Origin: Lachnospiraceae bacterium
Lineage (GTDB): Bacteria; Bacillota; Clostridia; Lachnospirales; Lachnospiraceae
Direction of reading: 5' to 3'
NCBI GenBank assembly: GCA_910575605.1
Contig: CAJTEW010000014.1
Coordinates: 37,854-101,853 of the forward strand
DNA: 64,000 nucleotides
This document shows, in pieces, positions 18,810 to 28,366 of the stretch (position 1 is its first letter; each line of letters opens with the position of its first letter). The translations under genes and the position numbers were made by a program. The notes beneath the pieces were generated by a model. It ran no database searches, was not told the origin of the DNA, and saw only the letters and a program-made list of their open reading frames with translations.

Positions 18810-19592
18810 CTATTTTATTTTCTTAATTGTATCATATGGAAGAGGACCGCCAAAAAGATCTAAAGCGCTTCCTATCGTAAAATCAACCCTTCCCCCAGTA
18901 ACCGCCCTGAAGTGTTCTATGTCCCCAATGCTTCCGATGCCGCCCGCATAAGTGAGAGGAAGAGCCAGAGGGGACGCCGTACAGCCTCCCAAAATGGCTG
19001 CAAGTGTCTCATCAATGCCGGATGCTTTTCCTTCCACGTCCACACCGTGTATAAGAAATTCATCACAATACTGGGATATCTCATCCAAAATATCCTTTGA
19101 AAGTTTTACTTCAGTAAATTTCTGCCAGCGATCTGTTACTATATAATAGGATCCTTCCCGTTTCCGGCAGCTTAGATCAATTACAACGTGTTCCTTACCA
19201 ATTATCTGTTTTAGCTTTTCCATGCATTCCCAGCAGACTCTTCCTTCCCGGAACACATAGGATGTCACAATAACATGACTTGCACCGGCATCCAGATAGT
19301 CAGATGCATTTTCCGCTGTAATCCCTCCGCCTATCTGGAGGCCTCCAGGAAAAGCGTCAAGTGCACGCATTGCCTGCTTTCTTGTCCTCTCATAGTATTG
19401 TGATGAAGGTGGATTAAGAAGGATGACATGGCCTCCGTCTAGTCCATCTCTTTTATATAAGTCTGCATAATAGTCTGCTGTATGCAAAGATGCAAAATTT
19501 TCACAGGCTTTATCTCCGCAGTCACTAAGACTTCCTCCTACAATCTGTTTTACCTGTCCGTTATGTATATCAATGCATGGTCTGAAACGCAT
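18810..19592 (-). CDS. hisA: HisA-type isomerase of the eukaryote-like branch
   Basis: A 260-residue TIM-barrel matching phosphoribosylformimino-AICAR ribotide isomerase of histidine synthesis. The start MRFRPCIDIHNGQVKQIVG and segments such as GGLQIGGGI and LTYAGGIGSIGDI fit the eukaryotic-type HisA group (TIGR02129) rather than the usual bacterial HisA, as far as I can tell by eye. No other his gene is in the window, so it stands alone between secA and a lipoprotein gene. GGGAGG precedes the ATG. That it is a true HisA is likely; the exact subgroup needs alignment. Confidence 0.82.
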   Translation of the reverse strand: MRFRPCIDIHNGQVKQIVGGSLSDCGDKACENFASLHTADYYADLYKRDGLDGGHVILLNPPSSQYYERTRKQAMRALDAFPGGLQIGGGITAENASDYLDAGASHVIVTSYVFREGRVCWECMEKLKQIIGKEHVVIDLSCRKREGSYYIVTDRWQKFTEVKLSKDILDEISQYCDEFLIHGVDVEGKASGIDETLAAILGGCTASPLALPLTYAGGIGSIGDIEHFRAVTGGRVDFTIGSALDLFGGPLPYDTIKKIK

Positions 19593-19777
19593 AAGATTTT
19601 CCTCCCGTAGTCTTTTTACTATTCAGGACGCCTGCTCCTACATGGCATGCTGCCTGTCTCTTTCTATGCTATTATTATCATATCTGTGCTATTTAATCAA
19701 CCTTAATGTTTACTGACCCGCCTCTTACATCCATCCAACTCCTGGTTCCTGCCTATGGATTAATTTTTGCCGTCAAA

Positions 19778-19822
19778 AAGAGGCGGCATGCCTTTCCCTT
19801 TCATGCTGTACCGCCTCTTTTC
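19778..19822 (-). terminator. Terminator of the low-complexity lipoprotein gene
   Basis: An 11-base arm containing AAAGAGGCGG near 19778 pairs with 19812-19822, with an inner CATG/CATG pair possible in the loop. Read on the minus strand the stem is followed by a run of five T. It lies 15 bases past the lipoprotein stop. Confidence 0.7.
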
Positions 19823-19836
19823 CATTTTAATTTTAC

Positions 19837-20187
19837 TTACCTGTTATTCGTATCACCATCACGGACATCGTTGTCGTCTCCGTCCAGCGCGTCGCCGACA
19901 TCATCCACGCCGTCTCTTATATCGTCGCCGATTTCGTCCATGACTCCCTCGCCGTCCCGGTTATCGGTTCCGTCTGTCGCTCCATTTGTATTACCATTAT
20001 TGGTTCCATTATTCGTCCCGTTATTATCAGTTCCTGTACCATTACCGGTTCCGTTTCCAGTGTCATTTGTGGTTCCATTATTTACAGCGCCGTTATCGTC
20101 TGCATCACTGTTAGACCCGCAGGCAGTAACACTCATAATTACTCCTACACACATAAGCATCATCAATAATTTTTTTAACTGTTTCAT
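19837..20187 (-). CDS. Small lipoprotein with Asn/Gly/Thr/Asp low-complexity body
   Basis: A 116-residue protein: lipoprotein signal peptide with lipobox MSVTAC (Cys at about 23), then about 45 residues made almost only of Asn, Gly, Thr and Asp (repeats such as GTGNGTG and NNGTNNG), and an acidic tail with periodic ID/VGDxxDG motifs, DDIRDGVDDVGDALDG. It should be anchored outside the cell. The tail spacing suggests an amphipathic acidic helix and perhaps cation binding, but that is inference. GGGAGA precedes the ATG. It has its own terminator. Similar short Asn/Gly-rich lipoproteins occur in Lachnospiraceae with no known role. Confidence 0.75.
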   Translation of the reverse strand: MKQLKKLLMMLMCVGVIMSVTACGSNSDADDNGAVNNGTTNDTGNGTGNGTGTDNNGTNNGTNNGNTNGATDGTDNRDGEGVMDEIGDDIRDGVDDVGDALDGDDNDVRDGDTNNR

Positions 20188-20311
20188 GTCCTAATCTCCC
20201 TTTCATGTATATTTATCTGTTTATCAAGTACAGCCCTGCTTACTTGCTGCTAGTAATATTTGCAAAATCAGAAAATATATACCTAAAAAGGATTGGAATT
20301 TTTTAGAAATT

Positions 20312-22267
20312 CTATACTCTCTCAGCAATACGTCCGCTTCTATAAGCCTCTAAAAGCATCTTAAGATCCTTAATCTGCTCCTTCATGTCCTTTCCAACAT
20401 CCGTATCTCCCACACGCTTTCTTTCAGATGTCCGTTTTACCATCACGCTGTTGGAATGGATATCACTTTCCTTTTCAATGGCCGCCTCTGTAGATTCAAA
20501 AGGCTCATGGGCCGCCAGAATCAGCCCGTGGGAATTATAGATAAGTGTATAGCCTGCTATCCCTGTTTCATTCTGATACGCCTTGGAAAAACCACCGTCG
20601 ATAACAAATACCTTCCCACCGCATTTAATTGGATTTTCCCCATTTTTTGTCTTTACCGGCACATGACCGTTAATAATGTGAGTACCTTCCGTATCAAGTC
20701 CGAATTCCTTTAAAATATTATTTACTACATCTTCCTCTTCAAGGAGAGTGTAGTATGGATTCTTTGTCTCCTTATGGGTCTCCTTCTCCTTCAGAAAATA
20801 ACGTTCAAAGGTTGCCATCTTGTCTTTTCCAAAAAGCGGAGAGCCTTCGCTCAGCCAGATATACCACATCATATCCTTCCCCCGCTCTTTCTCCCTGTCA
20901 TCCAGAGCATAAAAGCCCTTCCTCACATAGCTTTCCAGCACCTCATAAAGACTTTTTCCCTTATAAGTCTGTCCATAAATACGCACCGGCTTTAAGCTTC
21001 CGTCCTCCCGCAGAGGCACGCAGCCATGATACAGGAGATTGTTATTATATACCTTATAAAGAGCCCCCTTATTTAAGAGAAATCTCATATGCTCCTGGAG
21101 CCTTGTGCAGTTTTCAAATGCCTTTGTAAGGCGCTCCATCACATCCTCCTCTGCCGCAGTAAGAACATACGGCTTTTTAGGATCAACTGTTGGGAAATAC
21201 TTATCCTTAAGCTCATAGGTTTTACCATCAATTTCAATGGTTCCCTTTTCAAAGTCAATTCGATGCAGTAAATTTCTGTCCGCCATCTTAAAACCTGGGT
21301 TCTTTCTGATAATCTGCCCTTCCACCTTAAACTGTATAATAGAAATGGCTTTATGCATCATCACATCTAAAAGCATCTGGTTCTTTCCATAATCCGGAAC
21401 TCCTTTGAGCTGAAAGCATTCGCAGGGATCATCAGCGTATGTATCCATTGCAAATGTGGCAAGCGGAAGAAGATTGATTCCATAGCCGTCCTCGAGAATA
21501 TCCAGATTCCCGTATCTTGCACAAATTCGTACTACATTTGCAATACACCCCCTCTGTCCTGCTGCCGCTCCCATCCACAGTACATCATGGTTTCCCCACT
21601 GGATATCAACCGAATGATATCCCATAAGCTTGTCCATAATAATATGCGGCCCTGGGCCTCTGTCATAAATATCTCCCACTATATGCAGATGGTCTACTGT
21701 AAGCCTCTGGATCAGCTCACAGAGGGCAATAATAAACACCTCTGCCCTGCGGATACCAATAATCGTATTTACAATAGAGTTATAGTAGGATTCCTTGTCT
21801 GAAGAAAGTTCCGGCTTTTCAGTAATAAGCTCTTCAATTACATAAGCAAATTCCTCTGGCAGTGCTTTGCGGACCTTCGAACGGCTGTATTTGCCTGCAG
21901 CGCATTTACATACCTCTATCAGGCGGTATAATGTGATCTTATACCAGTCCTCCATGTTATCCTCTGTCTTTTTTACTCTTTCTATCTTTTCCTTTGGATA
22001 ATAAATAAGAGTAGCAAGGGACTGCTTGTCCCTGCTGCTCATCGTATTGCCAAATACATCGTCAATTTTATGACAAACCGCGCCGGAACCATTCTTAAGA
22101 ACATGGGCGAATGCCTCATATTCCCCATGTATATCTGTAAGGAAATGCTCTGTGCCTTTCGGGAGATTTAAAATTGCCTGCAGATTAATAATCTCCGTAG
22201 ATGCTCTGGCGATTGTCGGGTATAGCTGGGATAAACGCTCCAGATAGCGCGATTCTAATTCTTTCAT
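20312..22267 (-). CDS. fbp: Fructose-1,6-bisphosphatase class III
   Basis: Gluconeogenic phosphatase of the Firmicutes-specific class III, built on a calcineurin-like metallophosphoesterase core. Motifs include LTDIHGEYEAF (about residue 43), GDIYDRGPGPH (about 196), WGNHDVLWMGA and INGHVPVKTKNGENP. Length of 651 matches the 640-670 of the family. AAAGGAG stands before the ATG. It precedes nothing obviously coupled; dapB lies upstream on the same strand by 28 bases, so some read-through from dapAB is possible. Confidence 0.95.
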   Translation of the reverse strand: MKELESRYLERLSQLYPTIARASTEIINLQAILNLPKGTEHFLTDIHGEYEAFAHVLKNGSGAVCHKIDDVFGNTMSSRDKQSLATLIYYPKEKIERVKKTEDNMEDWYKITLYRLIEVCKCAAGKYSRSKVRKALPEEFAYVIEELITEKPELSSDKESYYNSIVNTIIGIRRAEVFIIALCELIQRLTVDHLHIVGDIYDRGPGPHIIMDKLMGYHSVDIQWGNHDVLWMGAAAGQRGCIANVVRICARYGNLDILEDGYGINLLPLATFAMDTYADDPCECFQLKGVPDYGKNQMLLDVMMHKAISIIQFKVEGQIIRKNPGFKMADRNLLHRIDFEKGTIEIDGKTYELKDKYFPTVDPKKPYVLTAAEEDVMERLTKAFENCTRLQEHMRFLLNKGALYKVYNNNLLYHGCVPLREDGSLKPVRIYGQTYKGKSLYEVLESYVRKGFYALDDREKERGKDMMWYIWLSEGSPLFGKDKMATFERYFLKEKETHKETKNPYYTLLEEEDVVNNILKEFGLDTEGTHIINGHVPVKTKNGENPIKCGGKVFVIDGGFSKAYQNETGIAGYTLIYNSHGLILAAHEPFESTEAAIEKESDIHSNSVMVKRTSERKRVGDTDVGKDMKEQIKDLKMLLEAYRSGRIAERV

Positions 22268-22295
22268 AACTTTTCTCCTTTGGTAAATCTGTCCT

Positions 22296-23048
22296 CTATA
22301 TTACATCGGACATATCATAAAGGCCGGCAGGTTTCCCGGCCAGAAATTTTGCCGCCTCTACGGCACCTTTTCCGAATACAGCTTTAGAATAGGCCGTATG
22401 CTTAAACTCTATAACCTCGTCCGGACCGGCGAAAATGATCTCATGTTCTCCCACAATCGTTCCTCCACGCACAGCGGAAATCCCCATCTCTTTTTTATCT
22501 CTCTTTTCTCTTTTCTGGCTTCTGTCATATACATATGTGTATGCATGATCCATTGCCTCATTGATGGAATCTGCAAGTGCCAGTGCAGTGCCGCTGGGTG
22601 CGTCTACCTTCTGATTATGGTGGCGTTCTACAAGTTCAACATCAAATCCCGCTCCCGCAAGTACCTTAGCTGCATCCTTTATAAGCTTTAAGAGGAGATT
22701 GATTCCAAGAGACATATTTGCCGATTTTAAAACTGCAGTCTTTTTCGACGTTTCTTCCACCTTTACAAGCTGTTCTTCGGAAAGGCCGGTTGTGCATAAA
22801 ACAACTGGAAGTTTTCTTTCCCCGCAGTAATCAAGAAGCCGGTCCACTGCCTTTGCATTTGAGAAATCAATGACCACGTCTGCCTCCACATCACATTTTT
22901 CAATACTGTCAAATACAGGATAGGTATTAGAAATGCCTGTGTAAGCATCCACACCTGCCACAAACTCTATCTGAGCATCCTCCTTTACAAGCCCGGTTAT
23001 GACCTGCCCCATCTTTCCATTACATCCGTGCATAACTGCCCGTATCAT
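22296..23048 (-). CDS. dapB: 4-hydroxy-tetrahydrodipicolinate reductase
   Basis: Second committed step to diaminopimelate and lysine. The 250-residue protein has the NAD(P)-binding start IRAVMHGCNGKMGQ and the catalytic signature VERHHNQKVDAPSGTA near residue 140. The ATG at 23048 is preferred over that at 23057: AGGAGG is ten bases from the former and about one from the latter. Follows dapA on the same strand with a hairpin between them. Confidence 0.95.
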   Translation of the reverse strand: MIRAVMHGCNGKMGQVITGLVKEDAQIEFVAGVDAYTGISNTYPVFDSIEKCDVEADVVIDFSNAKAVDRLLDYCGERKLPVVLCTTGLSEEQLVKVEETSKKTAVLKSANMSLGINLLLKLIKDAAKVLAGAGFDVELVERHHNQKVDAPSGTALALADSINEAMDHAYTYVYDRSQKREKRDKKEMGISAVRGGTIVGEHEIIFAGPDEVIEFKHTAYSKAVFGKGAVEAAKFLAGKPAGLYDMSDVI

Positions 23049-23103
23049 CACTATCATTCCTCCTCGTTTTTACTTACGTATCTTATTTTTCATCTTATAA
23101 CAG

Positions 23104-23132
23104 AAGGGTATCTTATTTTAAAGATACCCTTT
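23104..23132 (-). terminator. Hairpin between dapA and dapB
   Basis: Arms AAGGGTATCTT (23104-23114) and its complement ending in CCCTT (23121-23131) leave a 6-base loop. On the minus strand only a weak T stretch follows, so this may be a partial terminator or mRNA-processing stem that lowers dapB relative to dapA. Confidence 0.5.
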
Positions 23133-23166
23133 TCTTCTCTGTCAAATTATATCATCCTTTGATATC

Positions 23167-24057
23167 TTATGCTAATTTAATTCCAAAGTCCTTCATCGCC
23201 TGACGAAGCTTTTCTGTATGCCCGGGCGTCAGCTCTGTAAGCGGCATACGTAGAGGCCCGCAGTCCATTCCCATAAGTTTAAGCGCTTTCTTTACCGGAA
23301 TCGGATTCACCTCACAGAATAGCTTCTCACATAGTGGAATTGCCTTAAGCTGAAGCGCTGCACTTCCCGCCACGTCACCTGCAAAAAACTTCTCACAGAT
23401 ATCATGCGTCTCCTTTGGAGCCACATTAGAGAGTACAGAGATAACACCCTTTGCCCCAAGAGAAAGAAGGGGTACAATCTGGTCATCATTTCCAGAATAC
23501 AATTCAATATTTCCGTCAGTAAGAGACATAATCTTCGCCACCTGGGAAATATTTCCCGACGCTTCCTTTATTCCTACAATATTATCTACGCTCTTCACAA
23601 GCTCTGCCACTGTTGCAGGCTCAATATTGCATCCGGTGCGGCTTGCCACACTGTACATAATAATCGGTGCCTTCGCCTCTTTTGCTACCGCACTATAGTG
23701 TGCAATCAGCCCGGCCTGCGTCGCCTTGTTATAGTAAGGAGTCACAAGAAGCAGTCCGTCCGCTCCATACTCCACAGCCTCCTTTGACATCTCGACTGCT
23801 GTCCTTGTACAGTTGGAACCTGTGCCTGCAATAACTGGAATCCTTCCCCTTGCCCGGTCTATAGCGAACTTCACGCATTCCATATGCTCTTCTTCTGTCA
23901 TCGTCGCGGACTCACCCGTCGTTCCGCATATAATTATACTATCCGTACCATTTTTACAATGATAGTCAATTAATTCGTCCAATTTATCATAATTGATGCT
24001 CTCATCTGCATTAAATGGTGTAACAATCGCCACACCGGCGCCTGTAAATACAGCCAT
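23167..24057 (-). CDS. dapA: 4-hydroxy-tetrahydrodipicolinate synthase
   Basis: Condenses aspartate semialdehyde with pyruvate to start the lysine/diaminopimelate branch. The class I aldolase features are present: GTTGESATM near residue 46, the tyrosine in ITPYYN-like LVTPYYNK and the Schiff-base lysine in GIKEASG near residue 162. The ATG at 24057 is chosen because AGGAGG touches the alternative ATG at 24063 but stands six bases from this one. The product has 296 residues. Confidence 0.95.
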   Translation of the reverse strand: MAVFTGAGVAIVTPFNADESINYDKLDELIDYHCKNGTDSIIICGTTGESATMTEEEHMECVKFAIDRARGRIPVIAGTGSNCTRTAVEMSKEAVEYGADGLLLVTPYYNKATQAGLIAHYSAVAKEAKAPIIMYSVASRTGCNIEPATVAELVKSVDNIVGIKEASGNISQVAKIMSLTDGNIELYSGNDDQIVPLLSLGAKGVISVLSNVAPKETHDICEKFFAGDVAGSAALQLKAIPLCEKLFCEVNPIPVKKALKLMGMDCGPLRMPLTELTPGHTEKLRQAMKDFGIKLA

Positions 24058-24139
24058 ATCCATCCTCCTGATTTTTCTATTTATTACCTAAAATTTTATC
24101 ATCAATAAGGGGGGATGTCAATGAAAGCCTCACCCGAAT

Positions 24140-24769
24140 TTAACCTTCTATACATTCCAGTTTGCTTACCGATACTTCATAGGCTGTGCGCTCCTGCGTC
24201 TCTGTTTCCGTCAGCTTTTTTATGTAGGTTCTGCTTTGAATCCGCCCATATATCTGCACATGTTCGCCTACTTCAAAGGTCGAGGCAAATCTTGCATTTC
24301 TGCCCCAGCAGATACATGGTATGTAATCAGACTTTCCATAAGGCCGGTTGACGGCAAGAAGAAGATCCGCAATCTCCCTTCCCAGCGGCGTTTTACGGTA
24401 AATCGGCAGCTTACATATGTAACCATCAAGGAAAATACTGTTTGTCTTAGCCCCGTCAAGCTCCTCTTCTATAAATGACACTTCTCTTACGAATACGGAT
24501 AATACCAGCCGGTTCTTTTGTTCGTCGTGCCTGTTATAAGAACGGAACTGCCCGCTTGCCATAATAAACTCGCCGATATAGTCCTGCGACACATCGATAA
24601 GCCGTTCGGATATCATAAGCGGAATCCTGTCTTCAGAGCTGCTAAGCCTGCGGACTCTTACATCTACCATGTAAAATCCTTCCCCGAACACCTCATGGCT
24701 GAAGGTAAATTCGGAAGCAACTTCTCCCATAATGGTTACCTGGTTGTTTTCAATAATCTTATCTGACAT
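24140..24769 (-). CDS. Single-stranded DNA-binding (OB-fold) protein with two domains
   Basis: A 209-residue protein whose second half reads like a bacterial SSB OB-fold (IPCICWGRNARFAS, GEHVQIYGRIQSRTYIKK). The first half (NNQVTIMGEVASEFTFSHEVFG) looks like another, more divergent OB-fold, giving a tandem arrangement. It lacks the acidic SSB tail tip (DDxPF), so it is unlikely to be the main replication SSB. It is monocistronic, with GGGAGA before the ATG, between dapA and the divergent typA. Role in DNA metabolism is inferred only from the fold. Confidence 0.72.
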   Translation of the reverse strand: MSDKIIENNQVTIMGEVASEFTFSHEVFGEGFYMVDVRVRRLSSSEDRIPLMISERLIDVSQDYIGEFIMASGQFRSYNRHDEQKNRLVLSVFVREVSFIEEELDGAKTNSIFLDGYICKLPIYRKTPLGREIADLLLAVNRPYGKSDYIPCICWGRNARFASTFEVGEHVQIYGRIQSRTYIKKLTETETQERTAYEVSVSKLECIEG

Positions 24770-24863
24770 AATTTTACATTCTCCCTTCCTCTGAATCGTA
24801 TTTCATGGTCATTAATTAGTCTATGAAGCAGTCAGCTGTTTTAGAACAACATTTTTTCATGTC

Positions 24864-24891
24864 TTGTAAAATCTGTAAAATGTGATACACT
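24864..24891 (+). promoter_or_regulatory. Probable promoter of typA
   Basis: TTGTAA (24864-24869) and TACACT (24886-24891) are 16 bases apart, 47 bases before the typA start, in the only gap upstream of the typA-PAP2 run. Confidence 0.5.
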
Positions 24892-24937
24892 ATTAGAGTT
24901 ATTACATTAAAATAGGTAGAAGAAAAGGATGATTTAG

Positions 24938-26764
24938 ATGAAAACAAAACGTGAAGATGTACGTAATATAGCGATTATAGCCCATGTTGACCACGGCAAG
25001 ACCACCCTGGTTGACGAGCTTTTAAAGCAAAGCGGTGTATTCCGTGAAAATCAGGAAGTAAAAGAGCGCGTCATGGATTCCAACGATATTGAAAGAGAAC
25101 GCGGTATCACAATCCTTTCCAAAAATACTGCCGTCTATTATAAAGGAACCAAGATAAATATTATTGATACTCCAGGGCATGCTGATTTCGGCGGAGAGGT
25201 GGAACGTGTCCTTAAAATGGTAAATGGAGTCATTCTCGTAGTAGATGCTTTTGAGGGCGCTATGCCTCAGACAAAATTTGTTTTAAGAAAAGCTTTGGAG
25301 CTCACTCTTCCTGTCATCGTCTGCATCAACAAAATTGACCGCCCTGAGGCAAGGCCTGATGAGGTTATTGACGAGGTACTTGAGTTGTTCATGGATTTAG
25401 ATGCCTCCGACGAACAGTTAGACTGTCCCTTTGTCTATGCGTCTGCCAAGGCCGGGGTCGCTGTCCTTGACCTTACAGACGAAGAGCGGGACATGAAGCC
25501 TCTTTTTGAGACAATCCTTGGCTATATCCCGGCTCCTGAAGGAGACCCAGATGCCGATACACAGGTGCTTATCAGCACTATTGATTATAATGAATATGTA
25601 GGCCGCATCGGTGTAGGCAAGGTGGACAATGGTACCATTAAGGTCGGAATGGATGCAGTTGTTGTTAACGAACATGACCCCGGACGGCAGGAAAAGGTCC
25701 GCATCAGCAAACTGTATGAATTCGATGGTCTAAATAAAGTAGATGTAAAAGAAGCCGCCATTGGTTCTATTGTCGCCATCTCAGGAATTGCAGATATTTC
25801 CATCGGAGATACCATCTGCTCCCTCGAAAACCCGCAGGCTATTCCTTTCCAGAAAATATCTGAGCCTACCATTGCCATGCAGTTTATTGTCAATGACAGT
25901 CCCTTTGCAGGATTAGAGGGAAAATATGTAACCTCCCGCCATTTAAGAGACAGGCTCTTCAAAGAGCTTAATACAGATGTCAGCCTCCGTGTAGAGGAAT
26001 CTGACAGCACTGACAGTTTTAAGGTATCTGGACGGGGAGAACTTCATTTGTCCGTTCTTATTGAAAACATGCGCAGGGAAGGCTATGAATTTGCTGTCAG
26101 CAAAGCCGAGGTGCTCTACAAAAAGGATGAAAACGGAAAACTCCTGGAGCCTATGGAAACAGCATATATTGATGTACCGGAAGAATTTACAGGCACGGTT
26201 ATTGAAAAGCTCAGCCAGAGAAAAGGCGAGCTGCAGAATATGGGAACAGCAAACGGCGGCTACAGCCGTCTGGAATTTAGGATTCCTGCACGGGGGCTTA
26301 TTGGCTACCGCGGCGAGTTTTTGACTGACACAAAAGGAAATGGCATCATGAATACTGCGTTTGACGGCTACGCACCCTATAAAGGGGATATTCAATATAG
26401 GAAGCAGGGCTCTCTTATTGCATTTGAAACTGGTGAATCTGTAACTTATGGACTTTTTGGCGCTCAGGAGAGGGGAATCCTATTCATTGGTCCCGGCGAG
26501 AAAGTCTATTCTGGTATGGTTATTGGAGAAAATGCAAAAACGGATGATATTGAAGTGAATGTCTGCAAGACAAAACATCTTACCAACACTCGTTCCTCCA
26601 GCGCAGATGAAGCGCTCAGGCTTACAACGCCTAAAGTCTTAAGTCTTGAGGAAGCTTTAGACTTCATTGATACTGACGAACTGTTAGAAGTAACCCCTAA
26701 AACCCTTAGAATTCGTAAAAAGATTCTGGATCCTAAGATGAGAAAAAGAGGAAATCGATCATGA
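24938..26764 (+). CDS. typA: Translational GTPase TypA/BipA
   Basis: Ribosome-associated GTPase of the EF-G family involved in ribosome assembly and stress or cold adaptation. Motifs: G1 [10 protein letters not shown] (about residue 15), ERGITI switch [21 protein letters not shown], and the C-terminal BipA-specific domain including [18 protein letters not shown]. Length 608 is standard. AAAAGG precedes the ATG. Its stop overlaps the next gene's ATG by 4 bases. Confidence 0.96.
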   Translation: MKTKREDVRNIAIIAHVDHGKTTLVDELLKQSGVFRENQEVKERVMDSNDIERERGITILSKNTAVYYKGTKINIIDTPGHADFGGEVERVLKMVNGVILVVDAFEGAMPQTKFVLRKALELTLPVIVCINKIDRPEARPDEVIDEVLELFMDLDASDEQLDCPFVYASAKAGVAVLDLTDEERDMKPLFETILGYIPAPEGDPDADTQVLISTIDYNEYVGRIGVGKVDNGTIKVGMDAVVVNEHDPGRQEKVRISKLYEFDGLNKVDVKEAAIGSIVAISGIADISIGDTICSLENPQAIPFQKISEPTIAMQFIVNDSPFAGLEGKYVTSRHLRDRLFKELNTDVSLRVEESDSTDSFKVSGRGELHLSVLIENMRREGYEFAVSKAEVLYKKDENGKLLEPMETAYIDVPEEFTGTVIEKLSQRKGELQNMGTANGGYSRLEFRIPARGLIGYRGEFLTDTKGNGIMNTAFDGYAPYKGDIQYRKQGSLIAFETGESVTYGLFGAQERGILFIGPGEKVYSGMVIGENAKTDDIEVNVCKTKHLTNTRSSSADEALRLTTPKVLSLEEALDFIDTDELLEVTPKTLRIRKKILDPKMRKRGNRS

Positions 26765-27654
26765 CATTTTTATGGCTGTTAGAGGGAATACGAAATCCTT
26801 TTCTAGATAAGCTTATGCAGCTTATCACCTATTTTGGACAGGAAATAATCATTATAGCGGTTATCTGCACATTTTACTGGTGTGTGGATAAGCGCTTTGC
26901 TTATCTTCTGGGTTTTACGTACTTTACAGCAGGCCTATGTGTACAGGTGTTAAAGATTACCATGCGCATCCCGAGACCCTGGATTTTAGACCCGGACTTT
27001 CAGGCTGTTGAAAGCGCCGTTCCCGGCGCTACAGGCTACTCCTTTCCAAGCGGACATACTCAAGGGGCTGCCTGCCTATTTTTCCCGCTGGCTATAAAAA
27101 GCAAATCACTTACGGGGAAATTTTTCTGCTGCCTCACCTTTCTTCTTGTAGGATTTTCCAGAATGTATCTGGGCTGCCATACTCCCAAGGATGTATTTAC
27201 AGCTATGGCCATATCTATTGCCGTATCTTGTGTAATATGGAAATTTCAGGACGCCCTTCTTGGAAATGCTGCACATCCAAAATACACCGCCTTTATTCTT
27301 GCTGGCATCGCTTTTTGTGCGGCTGTCTATGCCCTAGTTTTAAATGTACAGGGCATAATTGAAATGAAATATGCCGTGGATTGCTGTAAAGCCTCGGGCG
27401 CCGGACTTGGTTTCGCGGCAGGATGGTATATTGAACAGCGGCATCTGCATTTTTGTTCAGGCTTTACTTCTGTTAAAAGCCTGATTTTAACAGTAATTCC
27501 AGGCCTGTTCCTTACTCTGCTTCTTAAATTAGGAATTTCCTTTCTTTTCGGAAGTTCCATCTTGGCAAAAACCGCCGAATACTTTATACTTGTACTATGG
27601 GTACTAATCATATACCCGTTCCTGTTTACCAAAGTACAAAGGAGAACCATATGA
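26761..27654 (+). CDS. PAP2 family membrane phosphatase
   Basis: A 297-residue polytopic membrane protein of the phosphatidic acid phosphatase type 2 superfamily. The three signature parts are visible: KITMRIPRP (about 64-72), PSGHTQGA (about 97-104) and SRMYLGCHTPKDV (about 137-149). Such enzymes dephosphorylate lipid phosphates, often undecaprenyl pyrophosphate, on the outer face of the membrane. About eight hydrophobic helices are present. Overlaps typA by 4 bases and the next gene by 4 bases, so the three are co-translated. Confidence 0.87.
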   Translation: MTFLWLLEGIRNPFLDKLMQLITYFGQEIIIIAVICTFYWCVDKRFAYLLGFTYFTAGLCVQVLKITMRIPRPWILDPDFQAVESAVPGATGYSFPSGHTQGAACLFFPLAIKSKSLTGKFFCCLTFLLVGFSRMYLGCHTPKDVFTAMAISIAVSCVIWKFQDALLGNAAHPKYTAFILAGIAFCAAVYALVLNVQGIIEMKYAVDCCKASGAGLGFAAGWYIEQRHLHFCSGFTSVKSLILTVIPGLFLTLLLKLGISFLFGSSILAKTAEYFILVLWVLIIYPFLFTKVQRRTI

Positions 27655-28262
27655 GACATTATGTAGCAAACTTTTTAAAGCGGCTGGCAACCTTTCTGGA
27701 ACTGTTTATTGCATTCATGATGTCCGTCGGCATTATTTTACTGTGCCTGCGGATGGCTTCCAATCTGACAAACATCCCAAATCTGGACGTTTGGCCCAAT
27801 TTTACAGATTTACTGGAAACCTGCTTCAACCTGATTATCGGTGTTGAGCTTATCCGAATGATGTATTCCCACTCACCAGATACAGTATTTGAAGTGCTTC
27901 TTTTTGCAATTGCAAGGCAGATTATCATTGACCATTCCTCAAGCTGGGGCAGCCTGATAGGTGTCTGTGCCATCGCGGCTTTATTTGCCACAAGAAAATA
28001 TTTGTTCTGTGAATTTGATATTTCTGACCAGATTATTCTCCGCTCCAGCATGAAAGCCAAATCTGTTGCACGGATTCTTGATATTCAGCTCCCTCATAAA
28101 GGGAACGAAACTCTTCTCGATGTCTTTTTGCAAAAATGTGAAGAGTACGATATTGAAGTCGGCGTGGGCGCCTGTGTGTACTTTACAGATTTTGGACTTC
28201 GTGCAGCAAAAACACATGATGGAAAAATTTCCCGAATTGAAGTAATACGTTCTATACATTAG
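27651..28262 (+). CDS. Small integral membrane protein, PsiE-like
   Basis: A 203-residue protein with about four N-terminal hydrophobic helices (roughly 13-35, 55-72, 80-95, 98-115) followed by a soluble C-terminal domain of about 80 residues. The hydrophobic half resembles the phosphate-starvation-inducible PsiE family, but I see no decisive motif. The start at 27651 has AAAGGAG and overlaps the PAP2 stop as ATGA. Linkage to a lipid phosphatase suggests a membrane or envelope role. Function unknown. Confidence 0.6.
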   Translation: MRHYVANFLKRLATFLELFIAFMMSVGIILLCLRMASNLTNIPNLDVWPNFTDLLETCFNLIIGVELIRMMYSHSPDTVFEVLLFAIARQIIIDHSSSWGSLIGVCAIAALFATRKYLFCEFDISDQIILRSSMKAKSVARILDIQLPHKGNETLLDVFLQKCEEYDIEVGVGACVYFTDFGLRAAKTHDGKISRIEVIRSIH

Positions 28263-28281
28263 CCATCAAACGTGTTATACT
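28253..28281 (+). promoter_or_regulatory. Possible promoter of hpf
   Basis: TATACA (28253-28258) and TATACT (28276-28281) lie 17 bases apart, about 86 bases ahead of hpf. The -10 is good; the -35 matches at four positions and lies in the end of the preceding gene. Confidence 0.4.
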
Positions 28282-28366
28282 AGATATATCAGATAGAAGT
28301 ATGGTTTGTTAATCAATTGTCAGACGATACTTTTCTGAAAAATATATCAAAAAGGAGTTGGGCAGT

